From contig CBEULR010000010.1 in assembly GCA_965544035.1 (NCBI GenBank), forward strand, positions 1 to 64,000: DNA of 64,000 nt. Reading direction: 5' to 3'. Below, in pieces: positions 50,359 to 58,953 of this stretch. The translations under genes and the position numbers were made by a program. Under the pieces are notes generated by a model that saw nothing but the letters and a program-made list of their open reading frames with translations, was not told the DNA's origin and did no database searches. Position 1 is the first letter of the stretch. Every line of letters starts with the position of its first letter. The stretch comes from CBEULR01 sp965544035 (GTDB taxonomy: Bacteria; Bacillota; Desulfotomaculia; Desulfotomaculales; Desulforudaceae).

Positions 50359-52952
50359 CGTTCACCCGGAGCCATTATATCACAGCCCAGCTGTGACGCT
50401 AAATCATCGACGGGGGCCGTTAGAAAGAACCGCTGTAGTCTGTACAGTTCCTTCTTTATAGTATGAACCCGTCTGAAGGTTGGCGAGTCCGTCAGGAAGC
50501 TTTTCCCGGAAGCAGGGACAAGACCGATCTTGCCGCCGCCCAGATCCTCGGCAAGACCAAGTTCAATCAAAACCGCAAAGGCCGTCCGTACCGTCCAGGG
50601 CCCGATGCCGGCCAGCCTGCCTGCCAGGGCTTTGTACAATCCATCCGCCGAGACCGGCCCTCTCGCCTTTCTGGCTAGTTGAAAAACAAATCCGATCGTC
50701 TTGCGATTCGGAGCCAGCGACTTGAGGATCCGCCAATTCCGGTTGAAGTCTTCCCATGAATAACCCAGCACCAGTCGACTTCCCAGAGCGCGCAGTTCCT
50801 CCCACTCTTGAAAGGTATGCGGGAGGCCCCATACAAAGACGGTATCACCCACATAACCCGCCAGAACATCGGGTGTGCCGATCAACACCCGCATTTCGCC
50901 GGAATTGTACCGGTAACGGCACTCGTCTTTATCATCATCATCCAGCAGGCGATGCAAAAAGGCGGTCTCTCCGGCTGCCTTGCTCATACGGTGCGTCAGG
51001 TAAGCCCATATGTCTACAACATCCCGGGGGTTCCCGGCAACAACCAGCACCTGCTGTCCGGCATCCACGAATGTCCTCAGGGTTTCTACCCGACACCGGC
51101 GCAGCCGGTGATCAATGATCCAATGCGCCACCGGCTCAGTGGTTCGCGTCTGCACATTGCCCGCAAAAACGCTTTCCAGCGCTGTAGACAAAAGCTCGTC
51201 ACCGCGGCTGATCCTGATCGCGCGGGACTTTGCTCTCAAAGGCTCCCGGGGGCGCTCGAGTTCGATTGGCGACCCGGACGGTCTCCAGTCTACCAATCTA
51301 ATCTCGGTGTTCCGGCGGCCGTTCCATTCGTTGATAATCGGTGTGAAAACAAGGTCCAGACGTTTACAGGCCGTCATCCGCCCCTTCTGCTCGGACGCCC
51401 CGAAGGCGATGCCGCAGATCACATCGTTCCCTTCCCCTACGGCCAGTTTGAGGTGCGTGCCGTTCTTGCCCACCTCACGACAGTCTTTCAGCACCACGTC
51501 GCGCAATAGCAGTACCGGTTCCGGGTTGCCGAACCCCCAGGGTTCCATCCTTTGGATCTCTTCCATTACATCCAAATTAAGGTCCTTTATCGCAACTTCG
51601 GCATCGATATCCAGCACGCGCTCCGCCGATTCCAGGATCTGCGCTGCATCTTCGTTGAGAACCTGCACAAACTCGGGAAGAGTATGCGCCGACAGGGTAA
51701 ATCCCACAGCCTGCTTGTGGCCGCCGAAATCGCTGAATAACGGAGAGTGTTTCTTAAACAACTCAAACAGGTTAATCTCCGGCACCCCTCGAGCTGAGCC
51801 CCGTGCGATTTCACCTTCCACACTCAAGAAGGCCACAGGACGCTGCAGTCGTGCGGCAAACCGTGAAGCCAGCACTCCAAGGATTCCGAGATGCCATCCT
51901 TCTCCCCAAAAAACCGGAAACTGCGGCATTTCGGACCAGGCCGCGATCTCGGCCATCGCCTGAGCGGTAATCTCAGCCTCCAGGTGCCGGCGGTGCGTGT
52001 TCAGTGAATTCAGCTCAGCAGCAATCATCGGTGCCTCTGCCGCGTCGGCCAACAAGAGATCGACACCGCGCCGGGCATACCCCACCCGACCGGCCGCATT
52101 CAGGCGCGGGGACAGAGCATAGGCCAGGTCCCTGACGGTGGGCTCACGGTTAATCCCGGCCGAGGCCAGCAGGGCGCCAAGTCCGGGATTAGACGGGATT
52201 CGGCTTAGTCCTTCACTCACCAGAATCCGGTTTTCCCCGCACAGCGGCACCACATCGGCCACCGTACCCAAGCATACCAACCCCAACAATTCGTCCGCCA
52301 ACCCTGTCGGAAGATCGGAACACAAGGCCAGCCCCAGCTTGTATGCTACGCCCACCCCTGCCAAGTGTTTGAACGGATACGGGCAGTCTTTTCGCTTCGG
52401 GTTAACGGCCGGCACGTTCGGCATGCTGCCGTTCGGCTCGTGATGGTCGGTGACCACAACCTCCAATCCGAGTTCCCGCGCCAAATCGATCTCGGCCTTG
52501 GCCGAGATACCGGTGTCAACTGTGATCAGCAAACCGTACCCGTCCTCAACCGCCTGCCGGATGGCTTCGGCGTTTAGCCCGTAACCGAGGGAACGCTCCG
52601 GAACTTGGTACCCGACCCGTGCACCCAGATGCTGCAGGATCTTTACCATCAAAGCAGTTGCCGTCATGCCGTCAACATCGTAGTCACCGTAAACGAGCAC
52701 TTTCGTCCCGTTTTCCAGTGCCTGACGGATCAGGCCCACCGCCTCTCCGAATGATTTCATCCGGTAAGGATCGTATAGATGATCAAGAGACCCCGCGAAG
52801 AACATCCGTGCCTCGGCCGGGGTCAGCACTCCCCGGTTTACTAACAGGCGGGCTGTGAGCGGTGCACAATGCAGTTCCCGGCATAAACGTTCCTCCAACA
52901 CCGGGTCTCCTGACTTCACACGCCAATTGGTTGTTAAATGCAATACCGGCAC
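50355..52952 (-). CDS. recJ: Single-strand DNA exonuclease RecJ
   Basis: An 865-residue DHH-family 5'-3' exonuclease. DYDVDGMTATAL (90-101) and VVTDHHEP (about 156-163) are metal motifs and SDFGGHKQAVGF the DHHA1 motif. The catalytic core is about 560 residues; a further 300-residue C-terminal part includes a region about DUF3161-like in place and length, ending with ASQLGCDIMAPGER. Longer RecJ proteins of this kind occur in Firmicutes. It heads recJ-relA-dtd, with a promoter at 52975-53004. Confidence 0.94.
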   Translation of the reverse strand: MPVLHLTTNWRVKSGDPVLEERLCRELHCAPLTARLLVNRGVLTPAEARMFFAGSLDHLYDPYRMKSFGEAVGLIRQALENGTKVLVYGDYDVDGMTATALMVKILQHLGARVGYQVPERSLGYGLNAEAIRQAVEDGYGLLITVDTGISAKAEIDLARELGLEVVVTDHHEPNGSMPNVPAVNPKRKDCPYPFKHLAGVGVAYKLGLALCSDLPTGLADELLGLVCLGTVADVVPLCGENRILVSEGLSRIPSNPGLGALLASAGINREPTVRDLAYALSPRLNAAGRVGYARRGVDLLLADAAEAPMIAAELNSLNTHRRHLEAEITAQAMAEIAAWSEMPQFPVFWGEGWHLGILGVLASRFAARLQRPVAFLSVEGEIARGSARGVPEINLFELFKKHSPLFSDFGGHKQAVGFTLSAHTLPEFVQVLNEDAAQILESAERVLDIDAEVAIKDLNLDVMEEIQRMEPWGFGNPEPVLLLRDVVLKDCREVGKNGTHLKLAVGEGNDVICGIAFGASEQKGRMTACKRLDLVFTPIINEWNGRRNTEIRLVDWRPSGSPIELERPREPLRAKSRAIRISRGDELLSTALESVFAGNVQTRTTEPVAHWIIDHRLRRCRVETLRTFVDAGQQVLVVAGNPRDVVDIWAYLTHRMSKAAGETAFLHRLLDDDDKDECRYRYNSGEMRVLIGTPDVLAGYVGDTVFVWGLPHTFQEWEELRALGSRLVLGYSWEDFNRNWRILKSLAPNRKTIGFVFQLARKARGPVSADGLYKALAGRLAGIGPWTVRTAFAVLIELGLAEDLGGGKIGLVPASGKSFLTDSPTFRRVHTIKKELYRLQRFFLTAPVDDLASQLGCDIMAPGER

Positions 52953-52974
52953 TCCGTGGATCGTATTTAGGTTA

Positions 52975-53004
52975 ATTATAGAATGCCGACCAACGAGTAC
53001 ACAA
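52975..53004 (-). promoter_or_regulatory. Vegetative promoter for recJ-relA-dtd
   Basis: Minus strand TTGTGT (52999-53004), 18 bp, TATAAT (52975-52980), abutting the hairpin after the upstream winged-helix gene. Confidence 0.55.
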
Positions 53005-53035
53005 GTGAAGCGGGCCTGAATCGGCCCGCTTCACT
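53004..53035 (-). terminator. Strong GC hairpin ending the winged-helix gene
   Basis: A perfect 13-bp stem (53004-53016 with 53023-53035) and six-base loop spans the stop codon of the gene at 53031-53318. No T run follows, so the termination effect may be partial; the recJ promoter begins at its foot. Confidence 0.6.
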
Positions 53036-53318
53036 GTTTAACCCGATCTTCTTTCAGCATCAGGAACTCCCATCCCAACCTCGTTAAACTGCAAATCTTG
53101 CTCTTGCCTTCTGCGGTTACGTCAACCAGGCCCAGAGCATACAGCTGCATTATGATGTGATCCAACACCGCCCTTTTCACGCGGGAGGTTAAGGACAACT
53201 CTTCCTTGTTCATTCTGCCCTGATCTCCTAGCGCTTTCAGGACTCGCGTGGCCTCCTCCGGCAGCCTGTGGTCCACTTGCATAAAATATTCTTCAAGTGT
53301 AGCCGGACTGCTGATCAT
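53031..53318 (-). CDS. Winged-helix DNA-binding protein
   Basis: A 95-residue protein. LPEEATRVLKALGDQGRMNKEELSLTSRVKRAVLDHIIMQLYALGLVDVTAEGKSKICSLTRLGWEFL-type layout (helices then a beta wing) fits a winged helix such as those of the ArsR/MarR or DUF-type regulators; the central helix would be the recognition helix. No metal-binding cysteines are present. ATG 53318 follows GAGGAGGT. It lies beside the 400-bp repeat region, divergent from its candidate promoter, so it might regulate it. Target unknown. Confidence 0.7.
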   Translation of the reverse strand: MISSPATLEEYFMQVDHRLPEEATRVLKALGDQGRMNKEELSLTSRVKRAVLDHIIMQLYALGLVDVTAEGKSKICSLTRLGWEFLMLKEDRVKQ

Positions 53319-53460
53319 AGAGCTTACCTCCTCAATTATTGTTAAGTCTAGTATGTACAATTTTGCATTCATTAATAACTAAATAACTACACATATAGAA
53401 ATTTCCAGCAGTCTCACTCTCCCAGCCCTTCACATTTCCATCTATTACCACTACTCTGCA

Positions 53461-53489
53461 CTGATAAATCGCCGTGCGGTGGTTATACT
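53461..53489 (+). promoter_or_regulatory. Candidate promoter for the repeat-region transcript
   Basis: Plus strand CTGATA (53461-53466), 17 bp, TATACT (53484-53489). Transcription would start near 53496, only a few bases before the first repeat unit at 53499. Confidence 0.5.
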
Positions 53490-53498
53490 ACTCATCAA

Positions 53499-53892
53499 GG
53501 GTTCGTAATGGCCGAGCCAAGACTGCTACCGGGTCTTAACAGGCTCGGTAGTGGTCGGCCAAAGGTTGATATCGGGTCATAACGGCTCGGTATCAGCCGG
53601 CGGGAAGAGCAATATGGTTTCCCGCAGGCTCGTGAACAGTCCGAACGATTGTTCACGGGTCACAAGGGAATCATATTGTTCGAGCTAAGATCAAAGTTGT
53701 TGCCGGAATCTTGTTTATTCGAGGTGTAGGGTTATTGTCGGTCGAGAGATCGGCAGTAGCTCTCAAGGTAGCTGCTTTGGTCGAGCAAAAGGTTGTCACA
53801 GGTTTCGTAATGGTCTATGGCAGTCGAAAGATTGTCCTAGGCTACGTAGAGATCTATGGCAGCCCGAGCGAAGGTCATTACGGGCTCCTAAC
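53499..53892 (+). repeat. Array of about nine degenerate 41-bp units with interlocked palindromes
   Basis: Units begin with a gggtc-taac-gg motif at about 53499, 53531, 53574, 53616, 53657, 53705, 53761, 53800, 53839 and a last partial one at 53882, so the spacing is mostly 39-43 bp. A second motif, tcgagcaaag-ttg, lies in the middle of many units. Between the motifs are variable arms that pair with arms in a neighbouring unit, e.g. ctacc with ggtag, gatatc with ggtatc, gtgaaca with tgttcac. The stretch contains no convincing gene; a 61-codon frame over part of it (53711-53896) looks incidental. With promoter and terminator it may be a structured RNA. Confidence 0.65.
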
Positions 53893-53894
53893 AT

Positions 53895-53926
53895 AAGAAA
53901 CCCTTCTCGCCAGAGAAGGGTTTCTT
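53895..53926. terminator. Strong terminator between the repeat array and spoIVA
   Basis: Perfect 14-bp stem (53895-53908 with 53913-53926) and loop gcca. It lies three bases after the spoIVA stop on the minus strand and can end transcripts from both sides, although T runs are short on each. Confidence 0.75.
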
Positions 53927-53928
53927 AC

Positions 53929-55407
53929 TTATATGATGATGCAAATCAGACCACCGCTCCCGTCGTTTACGATTCGCTGCAGAGTCTCCTGCAGTTTAAC
54001 CTGGGCATTCTCCGGCATCCGGTGCAGCTTGTTTTGTATTCCCTCGCGGACCAGGTCGTGCAGGGACTTGCCGAAGATTTGGGAATCCCAAATTTCCTTG
54101 GGGTTATCCTCGAATTCGTTCAGGATGTACCTTACCAGTTCCTCACACTGCTTTTCGGTTCCGATAATCGGGGTGATCTCGGTTGTGATGTCGGCCCGGA
54201 TAACGTGCAGAGAAGGTGCGCTCGCCTTCAGTCGAACACCGAAGCGATTCCCCTGTCTGATCAGCTCGGGTTCCTCCAGGTTCATCTCATCAAGCCTTGG
54301 TGTCACTACACCATAACCCGTCTCGCGCACCTCCTGCAGCGCAGTAGCCACCTTGTCATACTCACGCTTGGCCACGGCCAGTTCCTTAACCAGCCGAAAC
54401 AGGTCGTGGTCGCCCGAAATGTCAAACCCGGTCTGCTCCTTGATGATTTCGTGGAACAGTCCCGCTCGAGCACTCATCGATATGTTGGCCGTTCCCGTTC
54501 CCATATTCATTTCCTCAAGAATGACTTCTTCCACAAAGTCGTTTTCAGCCAGCATCGCGGTAGCCGTTTCTATATCGCGAACCCGGTGAACCCGCTGAAT
54601 CGCTTGACGCACCGCCGACTCAAACTTGGTCCGCAGCCAGTGCTGTACGTCCAGTTCTTCAATCCATTTCGGAATATCGATGTTAACCTCGGTGACGTTG
54701 AATTCCAGCAGGATCTCCTTCAAGATTTTCACAATGTCTGATTGCGTCATTTCGGCACAATCAAGCGGCAGCACGGGGATATCATATTTGTCCCGCAGTT
54801 CTTCGGCCAGCTGGACGGTCTCCAGGGCATGCGGCCGCGTAGAGTTCAAGACCACGACAAACGGCTTGTTGATTTCATTTAGCTCGTTGATAACCCGTTC
54901 CTCGGCCTCCACATAATTCTCCCGCGGAATATCCGTGATGCTGCCGTCGGTGGTCACCACCACCCCGATTGTCGAATGCTCGGTAATCACTTTCCTGGTG
55001 CCGATTTCAGCCGCCTCTTCAAACGGGATCGGCTCCTCGAACCAAGGCGTGGTCACCATTCGCGGCCCGTCTTCTTCCTCGAAGCCCAGGGCACCTTCAA
55101 CCCGGTAGCCCACATTGTCCACCAAACGTACGTTCATCTTCAGGTTTTGGCCGACGATTATCTCTACCGCCTCATCGGGAACAAACTTGGGTTCGGTGGT
55201 CATTACCGTACGACCGGCGCCGCTCTGCGGCAGTTCGTCGCGTGTTCTTTCCTTGTCGTATACGTTCTTGATGTTTGGAATCACCATCAGTTCCATAAAT
55301 CTCTTGATAAAGGTCGACTTTCCGGTACGTACCCCCCCGACCACTCCGATATAGATATCTCCGCCCGTGCGTTCCGCAATGTCGCGAAAAATATCGAGCT
55401 GTTCCAT
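53929..55407 (-). CDS. spoIVA: Stage IV sporulation protein A
   Basis: A 492-residue ATPase that polymerises to form the base of the spore coat around the forespore. GVVGGVRTGKSTF (21-33) is Walker A, TTEPKFVPDEAVEI and DNVGYRVEGALGFEE follow, and the C-terminal SpoIVA domain ends GSGGLICIII. The protein is found only in endospore formers and is nearly full family length. ATG 55407 follows GGGGGGAAG. A sigma-E type promoter lies about 140 bp upstream, agreeing with known sigma-E control in B. subtilis. Confidence 0.97.
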   Translation of the reverse strand: MEQLDIFRDIAERTGGDIYIGVVGGVRTGKSTFIKRFMELMVIPNIKNVYDKERTRDELPQSGAGRTVMTTEPKFVPDEAVEIIVGQNLKMNVRLVDNVGYRVEGALGFEEEDGPRMVTTPWFEEPIPFEEAAEIGTRKVITEHSTIGVVVTTDGSITDIPRENYVEAEERVINELNEINKPFVVVLNSTRPHALETVQLAEELRDKYDIPVLPLDCAEMTQSDIVKILKEILLEFNVTEVNIDIPKWIEELDVQHWLRTKFESAVRQAIQRVHRVRDIETATAMLAENDFVEEVILEEMNMGTGTANISMSARAGLFHEIIKEQTGFDISGDHDLFRLVKELAVAKREYDKVATALQEVRETGYGVVTPRLDEMNLEEPELIRQGNRFGVRLKASAPSLHVIRADITTEITPIIGTEKQCEELVRYILNEFEDNPKEIWDSQIFGKSLHDLVREGIQNKLHRMPENAQVKLQETLQRIVNDGSGGLICIII

Positions 55408-55545
55408 TTTGACAACTTCCCCCCTTTAATATTGAAGGTTCATTTTTTAGGTACACTCCCAGGCAGTCTAAACTGTTACGCATCCCCCCCGGGACAACCC
55501 CTTTGGGATGATGAATTTTTTTCCATAGGTGGACATTAACACTAT

Positions 55546-55575
55546 ATATATATGAACGGGGGGAGCTAATATACC
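55546..55575 (-). promoter_or_regulatory. Sigma-E-type promoter for spoIVA
   Basis: Minus strand GGTATATT (55568-55575), 13 bp, CATATATAT (55546-55554). It fits the mother-cell sigma-E pattern (-35 with ATATT, -10 CATACA-T). The leader would be about 130 nt. Confidence 0.65.
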
Positions 55576-55579
55576 GCTC

Positions 55580-55616
55580 CAAAAAGAAAAATCCCACCCT
55601 TTTGGCGGGTGGGATT
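55580..55616 (-). terminator. Terminator after the DRTGG-domain gene
   Basis: Minus-strand aatcccaccc/gggtgggatt stem of ten pairs (55607-55616 with 55590-55599), seven-base loop, then TTTCTTTTT. It ends the 55635-58802 operon just before the spoIVA promoter. Confidence 0.85.
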
Positions 55617-55634
55617 CTTATTTGCTTCGGCTTG

Positions 55635-56687
55635 TCAGGCTTTAAGAGCCTTTGCTATCGTTTCCCACTTGCAGTAACGCTCGATGTTGTCCAGTGCCAG
55701 TTCTATCGCCCTGCTGTCCTGCGGTCTGATTCTGCGCGTCACCTCAGAAATCTTTTCAACCGTGGTCACTGTATCGTAATGCACCAGGATAATCGGCACA
55801 CCCTTTTCCTCGGCCCGTGTGATTACATTGATGTGCGGATAAAGGCCCCCGGTCAGGATCAGGACCGAAGTGCTGGTTTCCAGCGCCGCCATGGCGTAAT
55901 CCGAACGGTCGCCGCCGATGATTACCGCCTTGTTCAAAGCCCGCCGAAGATTATCGAGCGCGCTCTCAATGGTCATCGCCCCGATCAGCACATCCTCAAC
56001 CAGCAAGTCCAGGCGGTCTTCCCCGGTCAGCACCTCCCCGCCGAGCACGGCTTGGTATTCAGCAACGGTCGGAGAGTATATCTCGCGCCGGCTGGGAATC
56101 GCACCAAGAAAATCGTAGCCGAAAGCGGATAGAATGTTGGCATACACTTCGGTCTTGCCCAGCATCTGACGCGGGACGTTGTTGAATACCGTGCCGACAA
56201 CCCTGACTCCGCTGTTCTCCGCATATCGGTTGAAGAACAGAACCTCATCGAAGTCAAAGTCGTTGGAAACCTGCATCGTGCACAGTACACCGGCGTCGAG
56301 CTCTTTTGCAATACTGATTGCATCAAGCCCGAAACTGGCCATCACCCACGGAAAACTCGTCCCGTCGATGATCACCGCGCTGTACTTCTCGGCAATCCGG
56401 GCATAGCAATCCATAACACGTTCCCGGCATTTGGCGGGATCTTTGTGGCCTGAAATATAGAAGTTGCCGATGGTATACGGCACGATGACGTTCAGGTCCT
56501 CTTCCATACCCAGAACCTTCTGCATCAACACTCCGTCGTCGTCATGCCGGCTGAGGACGCCCTGCGTTGTTCCAACCGGTTTATAGTATCCGGGATTGTG
56601 GCCCTCCTTTTTCAGCTTAAGCGCCAATCCCAGGGCCACCGCCGTCTTCCCGCTACCCGGTGTACCAATTAAGTAGAGGCTCTTCAT
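55635..56687 (-). CDS. P-loop/DRTGG domain protein (Pta N-terminus-like)
   Basis: A 350-residue protein with an N-terminal P-loop domain of the dethiobiotin-synthetase/BioD type (GTPGSGKTAVALGL at 8-21; KPVGTT at 36-41) and a C-terminal DRTGG domain (about 215-320, EDVLIGAMTIESALDNL, GGDRSDYAMAAL). Together they look like the regulatory N-terminus of long phosphotransacetylases but without the catalytic part. It follows the ADP-forming acyl-CoA synthetase by 12 bp, so regulation of acetate/acyl-CoA flux is a reasonable inference. No direct activity is known to me. Confidence 0.82.
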   Translation of the reverse strand: MKSLYLIGTPGSGKTAVALGLALKLKKEGHNPGYYKPVGTTQGVLSRHDDDGVLMQKVLGMEEDLNVIVPYTIGNFYISGHKDPAKCRERVMDCYARIAEKYSAVIIDGTSFPWVMASFGLDAISIAKELDAGVLCTMQVSNDFDFDEVLFFNRYAENSGVRVVGTVFNNVPRQMLGKTEVYANILSAFGYDFLGAIPSRREIYSPTVAEYQAVLGGEVLTGEDRLDLLVEDVLIGAMTIESALDNLRRALNKAVIIGGDRSDYAMAALETSTSVLILTGGLYPHINVITRAEEKGVPIILVHYDTVTTVEKISEVTRRIRPQDSRAIELALDNIERYCKWETIAKALKA

Positions 56688-56699
56688 TCTCTACGCACC

Positions 56700-58802
56700 T
56701 CACGATATCGTTATTTTTATATCAAGAGCCCTGGCCCCCGCAGGATAGGCGAAGACAGGGTTGATGTCCATTTCTGTAATCTCCGGAAAATCAAGTACCA
56801 GCCGGGTGACCCGGGCGATCATGTCGATCAAGGCTGGAATGTCCCGTGGCTTCTCCCCGCGGTAGCCCCGGAGCAGCGTATAAGCTTTCGTCTCTGTGAT
56901 CATTTCCCGGATCTCCGATAGCGTCAACACCCGCGCCAGCCGGAATGACACATCTTTCAGGAGGTTTACATATATCCCCCCGAGTCCGAACCCGATCAGA
57001 GGACCGAAGTGAACGTCCCTCGACATCCCGATAATTACCTCGGTGCCCTTGGGCGACATCTTTTGGACATCAATGCCATGCGGCACGATCTGCGGCAGTG
57101 AGCGCTGCACGTTGGACATTACCGCCCAGAAGCCGGCCATCACCTCGCCCGGAGTTTCCAGGCCCATCCGCACACCGCCGATATCGGTCTTGTGCACAAT
57201 CTTAGGTGATGCCACTTTAAGTACCACCGGATAGCCCAGTTCTTCAGCAATCGCCACCGCCTCTTCGGCCCGCGTGGCCAGACGGGTAGCCGCCACCGGA
57301 ATACCGTAGGCCTCGGCCACTCTTGCCGCTTCACTGCCAAGCAGAACAACGCGGCCGTCAGCCCTGACCTCCTCGAACACCTGCCGTACGACATCAGGGT
57401 CGAGTCCCTCGAACTCGGGCAAAGGCTCGGTTTCCTTCCCGTCCCTGATCGAACTGTATCTGGCCATACCGCCCATCGCAGAAACGGCAACCTCCGGAAA
57501 CACGAATGACGGGATCCCCTCTTCCGTAAGCACCTTTACACCGGGCTCCAGGGTAGGCCCGCCCATGTAAACACCAAACAACGGCTTGTCCGGATGGCTC
57601 TTATGCACCTCGGCGATGGCCCGCGCCGTCTCGACCGGTTCTGATGTCGCCGTGGGACAAAGCAGGACAATCGCCGCATCCACATAGGGATCATCCAGCA
57701 CCTTTTCCAGCGCAAAGCCGTAGCGGTCATGCCGGGCGTCACCCAGCACATCCACCGGATTGTATATGTTGGCCTCGCGGGGAAGATTGCTCCCGAGCAC
57801 ATCCAGTGTATCCTTGCTGAAGCGTGCCATTTCCAAACCGCAGACCTCAGCGGTGTCGGTCGCCACAATTCCCGGTCCGCCTGCATTGGTGATTATCGCC
57901 ACTCTATTTCCCGGCGGGATCGGCTGGCCGGCAAATGCCGCCGCCAAGTCGAACAGCTCGGCCATACTTCGTGCTCTAATCACCCCGGTCTGACGAAACG
58001 CCGTTTCATAGGCCAAATCGCTTCCCGCCAAAGCGCCCGTATGCGAGGAGGCCGCCTGTGCGCCGGCTTGACTTCGTCCGGATTTCAGAACGATCACCGG
58101 TTTCTTCTTGGAAGCCTCCTGCGCAACCCGCAGAAACTTTTCACCATCAGAAACGTCTTCCAAATAGCACAGAACAACCCTGGTATCCGGATCGTCAGCC
58201 GCATCCTGGATAAAGTCGGCTTCATCCAAATCGGCCTTATTGCCAAGGCTGACGAATTTGCTGAATCCCAGCCCGCTTTGGTGGCTCCAGTCTAGAATTG
58301 CCACCAGCATGGCGCCGCTTTGGGAGATGAACGCGATTTCTCCGCGCTTTGGGAAACCGGCGGAGAAAGAAGCGTTGAACGGGCTGTGGGTATCGATCAC
58401 CCCGACACAGTTCGGTCCCAAGATACGCATGCCGTATTTCCGCCCGAGCGCGGTAAGCTCCTTTTCACGGGCAAGCCCCTCGGTTCCGGTTTCCTTAAAA
58501 CCCGCACTAATCACAACCGCACCCTTAACCCCGGCCTCTCCACATGATTTGATTACCGGAAGTACGGCTTTAGCCGGAACAGCCACCACCGCGAGTTCGA
58601 CACCGTCGGGTACGGCCTCTACCGAAGGGTAGGCGGGCAGACCTTCAATCTCCGACTCTTTAGGGTTGATAGGATAAACCTTCCCCTTGAAACCATGTTC
58701 AACGATATTACGAAGAATAATATTGCCGATCTTCCCCCGCGTTTTTGACGCGCCTACTATCGCCACCGAACGCGGATTGAAGAAGGATGTCAGACGACCC
58801 AA
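56700..58802 (-). CDS. ADP-forming acetate/acyl-CoA synthetase (fused alpha-beta)
   Basis: A 700-residue fusion. The N-terminal half (about 5-460) is a CoA-ligase alpha part with RSVAIVGASKTRGKIGN and the phosphohistidine region in its later domain; the C-terminal half (about 470-700) is an ATP-grasp beta part (AEELGYPVVLKVASPKIVHKTDIGGV). The enzyme converts acyl-CoA, ADP and phosphate into free acid, CoA and ATP, giving substrate-level energy from acetyl- or aryl-acetyl-CoA. TTG 58802 follows AGAGGGTGA; a GTG three codons earlier is possible. It pairs with the DRTGG protein. Confidence 0.9.
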   Translation of the reverse strand: MGRLTSFFNPRSVAIVGASKTRGKIGNIILRNIVEHGFKGKVYPINPKESEIEGLPAYPSVEAVPDGVELAVVAVPAKAVLPVIKSCGEAGVKGAVVISAGFKETGTEGLAREKELTALGRKYGMRILGPNCVGVIDTHSPFNASFSAGFPKRGEIAFISQSGAMLVAILDWSHQSGLGFSKFVSLGNKADLDEADFIQDAADDPDTRVVLCYLEDVSDGEKFLRVAQEASKKKPVIVLKSGRSQAGAQAASSHTGALAGSDLAYETAFRQTGVIRARSMAELFDLAAAFAGQPIPPGNRVAIITNAGGPGIVATDTAEVCGLEMARFSKDTLDVLGSNLPREANIYNPVDVLGDARHDRYGFALEKVLDDPYVDAAIVLLCPTATSEPVETARAIAEVHKSHPDKPLFGVYMGGPTLEPGVKVLTEEGIPSFVFPEVAVSAMGGMARYSSIRDGKETEPLPEFEGLDPDVVRQVFEEVRADGRVVLLGSEAARVAEAYGIPVAATRLATRAEEAVAIAEELGYPVVLKVASPKIVHKTDIGGVRMGLETPGEVMAGFWAVMSNVQRSLPQIVPHGIDVQKMSPKGTEVIIGMSRDVHFGPLIGFGLGGIYVNLLKDVSFRLARVLTLSEIREMITETKAYTLLRGYRGEKPRDIPALIDMIARVTRLVLDFPEITEMDINPVFAYPAGARALDIKITIS

Positions 58803-58903
58803 GCACGTCACCCTCTTATATAGTCTACAAAATATCCTGTTCGATCCCCTATGATTTTATCACTGATTCGCCGAAGGATCGGAAAATCCTGTCTCTTCCA
58901 AGG

Positions 58904-58928
58904 AAAAAAGCGCCAAGAGGCGCTTTTT
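58904..58928. terminator. Bidirectional terminator between sleB-like gene and acyl-CoA synthetase
   Basis: Arms aaaaagcgcc and ggcgcttttt around loop aaga give a ten-pair stem with A/T-rich flanks on both sides. It ends the transcript of the minus-strand hydrolase gene at 58954. Confidence 0.8.
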
Positions 58929-58953
58929 GCAGATAGCGTTCACCAACAGGCAC

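Noticed and set aside
53499..53892. CRISPR array
   Set aside because: The units are degenerate, with no exact direct repeats or uniform unique spacers, and no cas genes are nearby.
53711..53896. 61-codon plus-strand frame in the repeat region
   Set aside because: It merely runs through several degenerate repeat units; no initiation site and no resemblance to a protein.
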